Origin: Deltaproteobacteria bacterium
GTDB taxonomy: Bacteria > Myxococcota_C > UBA6777
Direction of reading: 5' to 3'
Assembly: GCA_002731275.1 (NCBI GenBank)
Contig: PCBK01000190.1
Span: 20,985-84,984, forward strand
DNA: 64,000 nt
The position numbers and the translations under genes were made by a program. Shown piece after piece: positions 28,800 to 37,821 of the stretch (positions are counted from its first letter, which is position 1; each line of letters opens with the position of its first letter). Under the pieces are notes generated by a model, which ran no database searches, had not been told where the DNA came from, and saw only the letters and a list, made by a program, of their open reading frames with translations.

Positions 28800-30323
28800 A
28801 TGAGTACAAAAATCGGCTCAAGTATCCCACGTCCCGTTGGAAACCAACCCCCTGTCAACAACCAAGGTCCTGTGAATAACAACCAACAGGGTCCCCAGTC
28901 AAGAATGCCAAACTACGGCGCAGCCGTTCAATTTGGCACCATGCAAGGCCGGGCGATGACACAAGGGAACATCCCAGGCGCCCAAGGCAGCAACCGCTCC
29001 ATGCTCGGCGTCACCAACAACCCAGCCGCACTCATGAACCAAGCGCTCCAACAAGCAAACGCTGGCCAACAAATCCAGCAAATGAGCCAATTTGCGCTCA
29101 ACGCCATGAACGCCATGGGACTCGGTAATCTCCCCCAAGCACAACAAATGGCCATGATGAACCACATCGGCCAAAACATGGTCCAAACTGCGATGAGCAT
29201 GGCACCCGCTGCATTTATGCAAGGTGTCTTCCAAGCAGGTGGCGCTGGTATGAACCAAGCTGTCGGTCAATTTGCGATGAACAGCCTCGGACAACCCCAA
29301 CAAGAGCAGCTCGGCTCCAAAGTCCTCAACCAACTCGCGCAGATGCCCAACACCCACTGGGGACGCCAAACACTCGGAAGCATTGGACCACAATACTTCA
29401 ACCAATTCGATCCTCGCACCCTCGCGGCGATGCCCAACAGCAGCCTCTCCGCATTCTCCAACGCGATGATGAACCAGATCAACAGCATGCCCCCCATGCA
29501 GATCGGTCAGCAAGTTGCGGGCTCTATGACCCCCAACATCCTCCAACAATTGGGACAAAACATCATCGGTGGTATCCCCCAACAGGCTATGGGTGGCCTC
29601 GGTCAGGCTCTCCAAGGCATGATGCAGGGTGGAAACAACCCCATGAGCATGGTCCACTCCCTGTTCTCCAACCTCGGACTCGACAAGCTCAAGTCCCTCG
29701 GTAGCAACCTGTTTGGTGGCGCGCTCGGCAACCTCGGAAATGCAAGCGGCTCCAACCTCGGACAACAACTCCTCGGCGCACTCCAAGGTGGCGCAGGTGG
29801 AGGAGATGTCCTCAAGAGTTTGTTCGACAACGCCAAAAGCAAAGTTGTCGACTTCGCCAAGAGCAAACTTACCAACCTCGGGACCAACCTGCTCAGCAAA
29901 CTTCCCGATGGTATGCTCAAAAACCTCGGAACGAAAGCCCTCGACGCCTTCAACGGTGGCTTCAGCAAAATGGCGAGCGGCTTCCTCGACAAAATTGGCG
30001 GTAAAGTCCTCGACAAATTCGGTGGCGCAGGTAGCATCGTAAGTGGCGCGCTCAGCATCCTCAATGGAGACTTTAGCGTCGCCAAGGCCCTCAAAATCGG
30101 GATGAACTTTATCCCAGGTGTCGGCCCCATCCTCGGTGTGCTCTCCTCCATCCCAGGCATCGGTGGGATCTTTGATAAAGTCCTCGGCGGTGTCGGAAAA
30201 CTCATCGAAAAAATTCCTGGCGTAGGTTCCCTCGTCAAAGGTATCGGTAAAGTCGGTAGCGCGATCAAAAACGTCGGGAAAAAGATCCTCGGTGGCGTCG
30301 GAAAAGTCATCAGCAAGATCTAA
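28800..30323 (+). CDS. Gln/Asn/Met/Gly-rich protein with hydrophobic glycine-rich C-terminus
   Basis: 507 residues; GAGGAG sits 8 nt before the ATG. No signal peptide and no Cys at all. Residues 1-65 are Pro/Asn/Gln rich. The next 230 residues are rich in Gln, Met, Asn, Ala and Gly. From about residue 330 it becomes a run of short amphipathic helices rich in Gly, Lys, Leu and Ile, and the end (GVGKLIEKIPGVG ... GKKILGGVGKVISKI) looks like membrane-active helices. The absence of Cys and the compositional bias suggest an exported or particle-associated protein rather than an enzyme. I cannot name a family. The divergent sigma-54 activator and the lack of export signal raise the possibility of a dedicated secretion route. 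Confidence 0.75.
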   Translation: MSTKIGSSIPRPVGNQPPVNNQGPVNNNQQGPQSRMPNYGAAVQFGTMQGRAMTQGNIPGAQGSNRSMLGVTNNPAALMNQALQQANAGQQIQQMSQFALNAMNAMGLGNLPQAQQMAMMNHIGQNMVQTAMSMAPAAFMQGVFQAGGAGMNQAVGQFAMNSLGQPQQEQLGSKVLNQLAQMPNTHWGRQTLGSIGPQYFNQFDPRTLAAMPNSSLSAFSNAMMNQINSMPPMQIGQQVAGSMTPNILQQLGQNIIGGIPQQAMGGLGQALQGMMQGGNNPMSMVHSLFSNLGLDKLKSLGSNLFGGALGNLGNASGSNLGQQLLGALQGGAGGGDVLKSLFDNAKSKVVDFAKSKLTNLGTNLLSKLPDGMLKNLGTKALDAFNGGFSKMASGFLDKIGGKVLDKFGGAGSIVSGALSILNGDFSVAKALKIGMNFIPGVGPILGVLSSIPGIGGIFDKVLGGVGKLIEKIPGVGSLVKGIGKVGSAIKNVGKKILGGVGKVISKI

Positions 30324-30515
30324 CCCTCCTCCCCCTCTCCTCTCTTCTTCACCACTTTCTCAAAAAAGAACCCCCGAGCTACCGGCCCTCGCTGGATCTG
30401 CCCTTGATCTCTCATCACTTTAGCGCTACTCTTCTCCTATAAATCGACATGCAATCAATGCAACACAAATGGTGTCCCTCCGTACCACCTATCATGTGAC
30501 CTAGAGGAGAAGTCT

Positions 30516-32477
30516 ATGGCCCAAAGTAGCTACCCACCCCCAAAGTCGTTTCAGGACAAAGCCTACATCCAATCCCTCGAACAATACAAAGAAATGTACC
30601 AACGCTCGATCGACTCCCCCGAAGAGTTTTGGGCAGAGATCGCTGAGCAGTTCTACTGGAAGAAACCTTGGGACAACGTGCGCGCGTTTGACTTCACAGG
30701 GGACGTCTCCATCAAGTGGTTTGAAGGTGCCCAAACCAACATCACCTACAACGCACTCGACCGCCATGTCGAAAACGGAAGAAAAGATCAGACCGCGATC
30801 CTGTGGGAAGGAAATGATCTGGGCGAAGATTCTGCGCTGACCTACGGTGAGCTGCTCGATGAAGTCTGCCGCTTCTCCAACGCGCTCAAAGCCCAAGGGG
30901 TCCAAAAAGGCGACGTCGTCTCCATTTACATGCCCATGATCACAGAGCTGGCGATCGCGGTCCTCGCTTGTGCGCGTATCGGCGCGATCCACTCTGTCGT
31001 CTTCGGTGGTTTCTCCGCCGACAGTCTCGCCAATCGTATCAACGACGCCAAGTGCGAAACACTCATCACTGCTGACGGCTGCTTTCGTGGCAAAAAACCC
31101 CTCGGTCTGAAACAAATCGCAGATGACGCTGTTCAGATCTGCAAAGACACTTACCAACACGATGTGAAGCGCAGCATCGTCGTCAAACGCGCAGGCGACA
31201 AAATCCCTTGCGAGATGACCGAAGGCCGCGACGTCTGGTGGCACGACATCGTCGATGGCCAATCCACCACCTGTGAGCCCGAGTGGATGGACGCAGAAGA
31301 TCCCCTCTTCATCCTCTACACCTCTGGCTCCACAGGCAAACCCAAGGGTGTCGTCCACACCGTCGGTGGCTATATGGTCTACACGACGACGACGTTCAAG
31401 TACGTCTTCGATTACCACGATGGCGATATCTACTGGTGTACAGCAGACATCGGCTGGATCACAGGCCACAGCTACATCGTCTACGGCCCACTCTGCGCTG
31501 GCGCGACGACAGTCATGTTCGAAGGTGTCCCCACACACCCCGATCCAGGCCGCTTTTGGGATGTCGTCGACAAGTACAAGGTCAACATCTTCTACACAGC
31601 TCCCACAGCGATCCGCGCGCTCGAACGCTACGGCGATGAGCACGTCGAAAAACGCGATCTTTCCTCACTGCGCTTGCTCGGCTCTGTCGGTGAACCGATC
31701 AACGAAGAGGCTTGGCTCTGGTACCACAAAGTCGTCGGCAAAGAGAATTGCCCCATCATCGATACTTGGTGGCAAACAGAGACAGGTGGGATCTTGATCA
31801 CGCCTCTGCCTGGCGCCGTCCACACAAAGCCAGGGAAAGCCACACTGCCCTTCTTTGGCGTCAAACCCGCCATCGTCGATGAAGAAGGCAACATCAAAGA
31901 AGGTCCCTGCGAAGGGATCCTCACGATGCTCGAACCCTGGCCCTCCATGATGCGAACGGTCTACGGCGATCATGAGCGCTTCAAAAACACGTACTTCTCG
32001 ATGTTCAAAGGAAAGTACTTCACAGGTGACGGTTGCAACCGTGATGAAGATGGATACTACAGAATCACCGGTCGCGTCGATGATGTCATCAATGTCTCCG
32101 GTCACCGCATGGGGACCGCTGAGGTCGAGAGCGCCCTCGATAGCCACACCTCTGTCGTCGAAGCCGCTGTCGTTGGATACCCACACGACATCAAAGGACA
32201 GGGCATCTACGCTTACGTCACACTCCTTCCGAGTGTACAAAAGACCGATGAGCTGATCCAAGATCTTCGCAAACACGTTCGCAAAGAGATCGGTCCCATC
32301 GCGACACCTGATGTCATCCACTTTGCCGACGCGTTGCCCAAGACACGCTCAGGTAAGATCATGCGCCGTATCCTTCGCAAGATCGCGGCCAATGAACTCG
32401 ATAGACTTGGTGACACTTCGACACTCGCCGATCCTTCCGTCGTCGACGTCCTGATCGACAACCGCCCCCTCAAGTAA
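30516..32477 (+). CDS. acs: Acetyl-CoA synthetase
   Basis: 653 residues, the usual length of AMP-forming acetyl-CoA synthetases; GGAG lies 8 nt before the ATG. Motifs: the phosphate-binding [17 protein letters not shown], the adenine/acetate pocket [10 protein letters not shown], and the C-terminal [11 protein letters not shown] with the catalytic Lys614 that is acetylated in the family. It activates acetate to acetyl-CoA with ATP via acetyl-AMP. In this window it pairs with PPDK and Sdh, giving acetate use and gluconeogenic flow. It stands alone, with the BRCT-LRR gene converging from 28 nt downstream. Confidence 0.96.
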   Translation: MAQSSYPPPKSFQDKAYIQSLEQYKEMYQRSIDSPEEFWAEIAEQFYWKKPWDNVRAFDFTGDVSIKWFEGAQTNITYNALDRHVENGRKDQTAILWEGNDLGEDSALTYGELLDEVCRFSNALKAQGVQKGDVVSIYMPMITELAIAVLACARIGAIHSVVFGGFSADSLANRINDAKCETLITADGCFRGKKPLGLKQIADDAVQICKDTYQHDVKRSIVVKRAGDKIPCEMTEGRDVWWHDIVDGQSTTCEPEWMDAEDPLFILYTSGSTGKPKGVVHTVGGYMVYTTTTFKYVFDYHDGDIYWCTADIGWITGHSYIVYGPLCAGATTVMFEGVPTHPDPGRFWDVVDKYKVNIFYTAPTAIRALERYGDEHVEKRDLSSLRLLGSVGEPINEEAWLWYHKVVGKENCPIIDTWWQTETGGILITPLPGAVHTKPGKATLPFFGVKPAIVDEEGNIKEGPCEGILTMLEPWPSMMRTVYGDHERFKNTYFSMFKGKYFTGDGCNRDEDGYYRITGRVDDVINVSGHRMGTAEVESALDSHTSVVEAAVVGYPHDIKGQGIYAYVTLLPSVQKTDELIQDLRKHVRKEIGPIATPDVIHFADALPKTRSGKIMRRILRKIAANELDRLGDTSTLADPSVVDVLIDNRPLK

Positions 32478-32504
32478 CCCCACACAGATCCCCACAAACC
32501 ACGC

Positions 32505-35345
32505 CTACCAAGTCGGCTGCAACAAAGAGAGCGTCCCCACCTGAGCAGAAGAGATCCCCACTCCTTTGTCGAGGATCTTCAACTCCGCGGCTTTCAGCTT
32601 GTCAGGTGCGCCAATAGGCGTGATGATATACAATCTCGCCAATGACGCCATAGATCCGGACTTCGCGAGTCCCTCTAAGAAAGGTTTGCGCGCGCCAGCC
32701 TCACGAAAGTCAGGATGAAGCGGCGCAAAAATCGAAAGCTCTGGCAATAACTCACACAGCTCTCCGACGCGCTCGAATTCATAGTTGTCCATTGGCCAAT
32801 GGTATGTCCGCACACACCGCTTTAACCCATCATGCATCATCTCGACCAACTCGATACAATCGGGGACCTGATAGCCATTGCCCGCATAATCTATCAACAC
32901 GCCGGCGACGTGTAGATCTTTGTTTGAGAGCAAACGCCGCGCGTCCTCTCTTGTAAGCTCATGGGGGAGCAGCACAAACGAAGCATACGCACGACTCATC
33001 ACACCCGCTTCCATCAAGGTAAACATCGGTGTTTTGGTAGAAGATGAGTGTGTGTCGATCTGCACATGCACAGGGCGCGCGTTTGAAAGCCAAATTGCCA
33101 ATGCTTCGTGTGTATGCTGATCCAGCATACTCGTACTGATCGTCATCCTGAGATGACGAAGTCGTCTCCAAGACGCAACCTGTGCTTGCAACCCCGACCA
33201 ATCGTATCCGTCATCGTTGTATTCAAAGCGAAAATCCAACGCAAGCGAGACCACATGGTCCATCTCAACATGCGATAACATCGCCTCAAACACAGCAGGA
33301 TCCGTGAGGCTTAATGTCACCTGCCGAGCCTCTAACGCCGAAACGTCGGACAGTGGCGTAACATCTCGGTGTGAAAAGCTATCTCGCGCCCCTTTGGGGT
33401 ACAACCCCTTCCCCTTCAACGCAGTGATGGCCTGCTCTGCCGCACCACTGACCCAAGAGTGGAGATGACAGGATGTAGGTTGAACCGCCTCAAAAAACGA
33501 CACGATCGCCGATTGTATCGTTTTTTGCTTACCAAATGAGCCGAACGTCACATCCCGAATATTCTCGATCGCTGGCGCTTTTGCCAAACGTTCCAGCCAA
33601 CGACTACCGTACTTCGGGTCATCCCCAAGGTGAGCGAGTTGGATGTGTATCGAACGGATGAGTCGCATTTTGGGGGAGGGTTTCTCCGCCAAAAAGTCAC
33701 GCAGCCATTGATCAGGTAAGACTCGCTCCATGTCAGGCCATGCTTCGAGGTAGTCTTCGAGTTCTTTGATCGCCTCCTCAAATTCATCAGGTGGCAATTG
33801 CAGCTCAAGCCCATTGACGACACCGACCAGTGTTTTCCAAGCCTGAAGGGATGGCTGCTCAAACATCATCGCGTCGTGGAGGTGAACTTTGTGTTGCTTG
33901 CGACGCTCTTCTTCACCGGGAGCGACATCTTCATGGACCAAAAAGGACGTATTATCCGCCTGCATAGAGGATGATGTGTCTCCTCCAAACACCTCGACAT
34001 CATGTTGACGTAAAAACGCCACGACATCCGCATCAAATGATGGTGGGACGCGTAACTTCTCAAGTGTATCGAGTAACCCCGTCTCTACAAAGTTCTTCTC
34101 CGCAAACCGAAGTCCCGCAGCCCCACCCAAACTCGTCGAAGTGCAATGGCGCATATCCAACTCTTTTAACGGTACCTTAGCCAACTGTTGCAAAAAGTCC
34201 TCCCCCCCCGACATTCCGGAATAAATCTCCAAACTGTCCAAACGCAGATAGACCTTCTCCACACCACCCAAGATCACGGGGAGCAGGTGTTTCACCTCAT
34301 CGAAAAACGCCTTGTCAGCACGCATGGGAACACTCAACGCGACCTCCTTCAAAGAAGGGAATTCGTCGATATGCTCGGCCAAGTAAGCGTACTGCTCAGG
34401 CTGATTTATCCCCACACATTCGAGTTGCTTGGCCCACGGTCCAGAGAACAAGCGTGCGCCTTTATCGGCCTCTTTGAGGAGGTATGTTTCGCGTTTGAGA
34501 TGAATGGCCTTTAGAGCAGGCAACGAGGTGGCTTTAAGGAGGAGATCAAACGCCCCTTCTGGTGCGCGACTCATCACCAACGTCTCGACATTCTGAAGGT
34601 TCGTTGCGGAAGCCATCTTCTTGTAAAAGGACTTCTTCTTCTCAAATTGATCCGTCCACCAACCGACATCGAAGACCTTGATGTGACTGATAGATGGGTT
34701 GTCGAACACCTTCGCTGAGAGGGTGCTGTTGAGACCCGCGACGGTGAATGAGAGCGCCTGACAGAGCTTGTGTTTTTCGTGCTGTTCGCCGTTGACGACC
34801 TCCGCGAGCCACGTCTTTGTCAAACGCCTCTGTTCACCTGCACAATCTCCAAAGATCCCATCGTACATAAACTCCCACGAACCAATCCGCTCGCCTTCTT
34901 CGAGCCTCATACACGACGGCCATGCTTCGATATGTGTCCTGACATATGCCAACAACTCGTCGATTTGTTCGGCCTCACACTCATCGATCAACGTGGAGAG
35001 TTCGTCCCAGATCGTCCGGCTCATGCCTTTCGCCAGCAACGCCCGAGCGTCCCCGATAATATAGTCAAAGGAGCGTTTGTTCGCGTCCTCATCGAACTCC
35101 AGCTCACCATTCTCCAAAAAGGTGTCGATCTGTTCGCCTTGTAAAACGACCAAACCCAATGACAGCGCTTTGTCGATCTTCTTTTGTGAAGCTCGCTCTC
35201 CAGCGAGAAATACGTCGATCTCTTTGTTGATAGAAAAGACAGAGTTCCCACCGGCTTTTGCAATAAAGTCGATGAGAGAGATTTTGGTGTGTCCTTTGAT
35301 CTTTCCGGTGTAGAAAACGTTCGATTTTTTGAGCTTGAGCTTCAT
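32505..35345 (-). CDS. BRCT-domain protein with two EAWP-type domains and degenerate LRRs
   Basis: 946 residues. Residues about 8-82 match a BRCT domain (VFYTGKIKG ... FIAKAGGN ... FLAGERASQKKIDKALSLG). A helical domain follows at about 87-155 with the HIEAWPSCMRL signature, then a region of degenerate leucine-rich strands. A second copy of the domain is at about 482-570 (DYLEAWPDMERVLPDQWL), followed by another leucine-rich region to the end. The protein thus looks like a BRCT fused to a duplicated domain-LRR unit, the same unit that makes up the 526-residue protein at 24103-25683. BRCT domains bind phosphopeptides or DNA ends. Function unknown; GGAAAGG sits 7 nt before the start. Confidence 0.8.
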   Translation of the reverse strand: MKLKLKKSNVFYTGKIKGHTKISLIDFIAKAGGNSVFSINKEIDVFLAGERASQKKIDKALSLGLVVLQGEQIDTFLENGELEFDEDANKRSFDYIIGDARALLAKGMSRTIWDELSTLIDECEAEQIDELLAYVRTHIEAWPSCMRLEEGERIGSWEFMYDGIFGDCAGEQRRLTKTWLAEVVNGEQHEKHKLCQALSFTVAGLNSTLSAKVFDNPSISHIKVFDVGWWTDQFEKKKSFYKKMASATNLQNVETLVMSRAPEGAFDLLLKATSLPALKAIHLKRETYLLKEADKGARLFSGPWAKQLECVGINQPEQYAYLAEHIDEFPSLKEVALSVPMRADKAFFDEVKHLLPVILGGVEKVYLRLDSLEIYSGMSGGEDFLQQLAKVPLKELDMRHCTSTSLGGAAGLRFAEKNFVETGLLDTLEKLRVPPSFDADVVAFLRQHDVEVFGGDTSSSMQADNTSFLVHEDVAPGEEERRKQHKVHLHDAMMFEQPSLQAWKTLVGVVNGLELQLPPDEFEEAIKELEDYLEAWPDMERVLPDQWLRDFLAEKPSPKMRLIRSIHIQLAHLGDDPKYGSRWLERLAKAPAIENIRDVTFGSFGKQKTIQSAIVSFFEAVQPTSCHLHSWVSGAAEQAITALKGKGLYPKGARDSFSHRDVTPLSDVSALEARQVTLSLTDPAVFEAMLSHVEMDHVVSLALDFRFEYNDDGYDWSGLQAQVASWRRLRHLRMTISTSMLDQHTHEALAIWLSNARPVHVQIDTHSSSTKTPMFTLMEAGVMSRAYASFVLLPHELTREDARRLLSNKDLHVAGVLIDYAGNGYQVPDCIELVEMMHDGLKRCVRTYHWPMDNYEFERVGELCELLPELSIFAPLHPDFREAGARKPFLEGLAKSGSMASLARLYIITPIGAPDKLKAAELKILDKGVGISSAQVGTLSLLQPTW

Positions 35346-35508
35346 AGCAAGGCCTTTCCTTTGTCATCAAACGCAAGAGTGCATACGAGACAGAGCATCT
35401 CCTCTCTGTAATGGAACGGACGCACGTCGTTTGTGTTTGTCGCAGAGCATACATTTCAAAGCGAGTATGCCCGACAAAGACCTCCCCTTCAAGGTATCCC
35501 CCCTCAAG

Positions 35509-35691
35509 TCATGATGAGAGCGCTGAACTCTCTTCAAGTTCGATGACACCGTGGAAAGCATCGATCGCGAACATCACATTCATCAAGAACACACTGCCAA
35601 ACATCACCCAGTACAACGTGGGTAGGGGTTTTTGAATCCCAAACTCCACGTATGTCAAACCGAGCACACCAATCAGCCAACCGATCCCCAA
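35509..35691 (-). CDS. Possible small membrane protein, 60 residues
   Basis: A TTG start at 35691 with a poor AAAGG upstream. It would encode two hydrophobic helices (IGWLIGVLGL and LYWVMFGSVFLMNV) and an acidic tail. The open frame continues upstream to about 35753 without an ATG, and overlaps an AraC-like HTH fragment on the plus strand, so this may be a remnant. Low confidence. Confidence 0.25.
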   Translation of the reverse strand: MGIGWLIGVLGLTYVEFGIQKPLPTLYWVMFGSVFLMNVMFAIDAFHGVIELEESSALSS

Positions 35692-35714
35692 GAGCCTTTT
35701 GTAGCCAAAGACCA

Positions 35715-35856
35715 GAACACGTCGACAACGCTCGCAGATATCGCCGAACAGATTGGCTATTCATCGGAGAGTGCCTTCAGCAAGGCGTTTAAAAAGTTCT
35801 TGGGCATTCCTCCAACAATGTACCGCAAACAACCCGCCCTCACACCGATATCCTGA
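35715..35856 (+). pseudogene. AraC-family regulator C-terminal fragment
   Basis: The plus-strand frame ending at the stop at 35854-35856 encodes TLADIAEQIGYSSESAFSKA and then a FKKFLGIPPTMYRKQ segment, the second helix-turn-helix of AraC/XylS regulators. The sensory domain and first HTH are missing upstream: the residues before it (from 35632) do not resemble AraC proteins. It is most simply the end of a decayed regulator gene. No start or ribosome binding site is convincing. Confidence 0.55.
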
Positions 35857-36051
35857 TGAGAGAAAAAACAACCCCCTCCGCCCTCATCTCCAAGAATCTG
35901 CTCCTCGCACAGTCCACAACCTCCAAGCCGAGATCACAAGCAATATCCATGAATTGACCTCAATAGAGGATACGATTTCGTTGGAGTCATCGGTGTTCTT
36001 TGCTATGGTGTGTGCAACGATTTGTCACGAGTTGTCACAGGAGCTGAAACA

Positions 36052-36927
36052 ATGTCCATCGTAGAACGCGTCGCTGCCCTTTCCTTTTGGTCACAGAAAG
36101 TCACCCCCCAACCCCTTCATGGTGGTATCACCAATACCAATTTTACTGTCCAGCATGGGGATGAACGCTTCGTCGTCAGGATCGGCGAAGACATCCCAAT
36201 CCACGGAGTGATGCGCTTTAACGAGCTAGCAGCTTCGAGAGCCGGACATGCCTGTGGTCTATCACCTGAGGTGGTCTACACCGAGCCAGGGGTTCTTGTG
36301 ATTCGCTTCATCGAAGGAAAGACATTCAGTGAAGAAGACATCCAACAAAACGAGACCCTGGAGAAAATCCTCCCCTGTATCAAGCGATGCCATACAGAGC
36401 TGCCCAAAGCGCTGAGAGGCCCCACACTGATGTTCTGGCCTTTCTACGTCAATCGCGACTACATCGCATCTTTACACGAAGACAACAGTCGCATGAAGTC
36501 GGAATTACCAAGGCTCACGAAGATCAACAACGCTCTCGAAGAAAACGTCGGCCAGATCTCTGTCGTGTTCGCACACAACGACCTCCTTGGAGGTAACTTT
36601 ATCGACGATGGGGAGCGTGTCTGGATGATCGACTGGGATTACGCTGGATGGAATAGTCCCTTGTTCGATTTGAGCAATCTCGCGTCGAACAACCTACTCT
36701 CCGAGACCCAGGAAAAATGGTTGCTGGAGAACTACTTTGAGACCCCCGTAGATGGCGCACTGTGGAAACGCTACTACGCGATGAAATGTGCGTCGTTGCT
36801 GAGGGAGGCGTTGTGGAGCATGGTGTCGGAAATCCACTCCTCCATCGACTTCGATTACGTCCAGTATACCAACGAAAACATGCAGAGATTCAACAAGGTA
36901 CTGGAGGAGTATAGACAGCTCGTCTGA
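36052..36927 (+). CDS. Choline/ethanolamine kinase-like (LicA family) phosphotransferase
   Basis: 291 residues from the ATG at 36052, with AGGAG 8 nt upstream. The Brenner motif is HNDLLGGNF, followed by MIDWDYAGWNSPLFDLSN, which holds the catalytic Asp and the metal-binding Asp of the choline kinase/APH fold. An N-terminal Gly-rich GGITNTNF loop is also typical. Members phosphorylate choline, ethanolamine or related small alcohols; the exact substrate is inferred only. It is convergent with the gene ending at 36964. Confidence 0.85.
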   Translation: MSIVERVAALSFWSQKVTPQPLHGGITNTNFTVQHGDERFVVRIGEDIPIHGVMRFNELAASRAGHACGLSPEVVYTEPGVLVIRFIEGKTFSEEDIQQNETLEKILPCIKRCHTELPKALRGPTLMFWPFYVNRDYIASLHEDNSRMKSELPRLTKINNALEENVGQISVVFAHNDLLGGNFIDDGERVWMIDWDYAGWNSPLFDLSNLASNNLLSETQEKWLLENYFETPVDGALWKRYYAMKCASLLREALWSMVSEIHSSIDFDYVQYTNENMQRFNKVLEEYRQLV

Positions 36928-36963
36928 GAGAGGTATCCTGTCCCTATCAACCAAGAGAAGGCG

Positions 36964-37821
36964 TCAGGACATGTACTTGATAAATGGCTGGAAGATACCG
37001 GGGAAGTAGAGGGTAAAGTTTTCGCTGTCTTGCATCGCGAGGGTGTCGAGGGTGTAGCCTTGTTGGTTGTATGTCTTCACGATCTGCTTTCCAGTCTCAT
37101 TCATCTTGTCGGACCAGATCTTGTTGGAGGACACGTCGTATTGCATCACGATCCCCCGCTTGCTCGTGGACATCAACGCCTGTCCGATCGTCCCTGGGAA
37201 GATCTCATCCCCTGTAGGTCGGGGATACGCGTACACCTTCTCTTCGTAAAGCTCCTGCTCGATGAATGTAAAACAGATCAACCCTTCGTCGACAAGATCG
37301 TACTCCAAGGTCTTCGCCTCATCGAGCAGTGAGCGTAAAGACGGCCTCTCCATCTTCGCAAAATCCAGAATACGAAAGTACACCTTAAAGTGATTGGCTT
37401 CAAAGTCCCAACCGAGCCCGTAGAACAAACTGTTGGGATCTTCGAGAAAGACCGACTCAACCTCCACGCCGCGCTCTTTGATCACATCGAGCGCTGGGAC
37501 AAGCGCCTCGTGGGGCTGGGCCAATGAACCATACGCAAAACGCGATGAGTTCACCTTGTCCCCCTTCACCCTGTGGGAGTAGGTGTAATAGCTGTAATTC
37601 TCCTCCCCGGTCCCCTCATAGACGTCGTCGAAGAATGTCGCCATACGAAAGCAATGATCGAGATAGGTTAATTCGAGCTGTGTGAGCTTCTTGTCGAAGG
37701 GGTAAAATGTCTTCGAGTGCCACGCGAACAGGTCCCGATGCGCCCGCTCTGCACGCTTATTGAAGAATCCTTTGACGCCACTGAGCAGGCGCCCTGCCAG
37801 ACCTTGTTTTTTCTCTGTCAT
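36964..37821 (-). CDS. Protein of unknown function in the BpsA-like operon
   Basis: 285 residues from the ATG at 37821, which overlaps the stop of the upstream gene as ATGA. No signal peptide is seen. The middle contains NSLFYGLGWDFEANHFKVYF and a later EEKVYAYPRPTGDEIFPG; neither matches a family I know. It is tightly linked to the two BpsA-like genes upstream, so it probably acts with them, for example as an accessory subunit or as an enzyme for a downstream step. Confidence 0.7.
   Translation of the reverse strand: MTEKKQGLAGRLLSGVKGFFNKRAERAHRDLFAWHSKTFYPFDKKLTQLELTYLDHCFRMATFFDDVYEGTGEENYSYYTYSHRVKGDKVNSSRFAYGSLAQPHEALVPALDVIKERGVEVESVFLEDPNSLFYGLGWDFEANHFKVYFRILDFAKMERPSLRSLLDEAKTLEYDLVDEGLICFTFIEQELYEEKVYAYPRPTGDEIFPGTIGQALMSTSKRGIVMQYDVSSNKIWSDKMNETGKQIVKTYNQQGYTLDTLAMQDSENFTLYFPGIFQPFIKYMS

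Noticed and set aside
28899..29786. A 295-codon minus-strand frame within the Q/N/M-rich gene
   Set aside because: The sense frame has a good ribosome binding site; the antisense one does not.
30501..31643. A 380-codon minus-strand frame within acs
   Set aside because: Antisense of acs with no motif.
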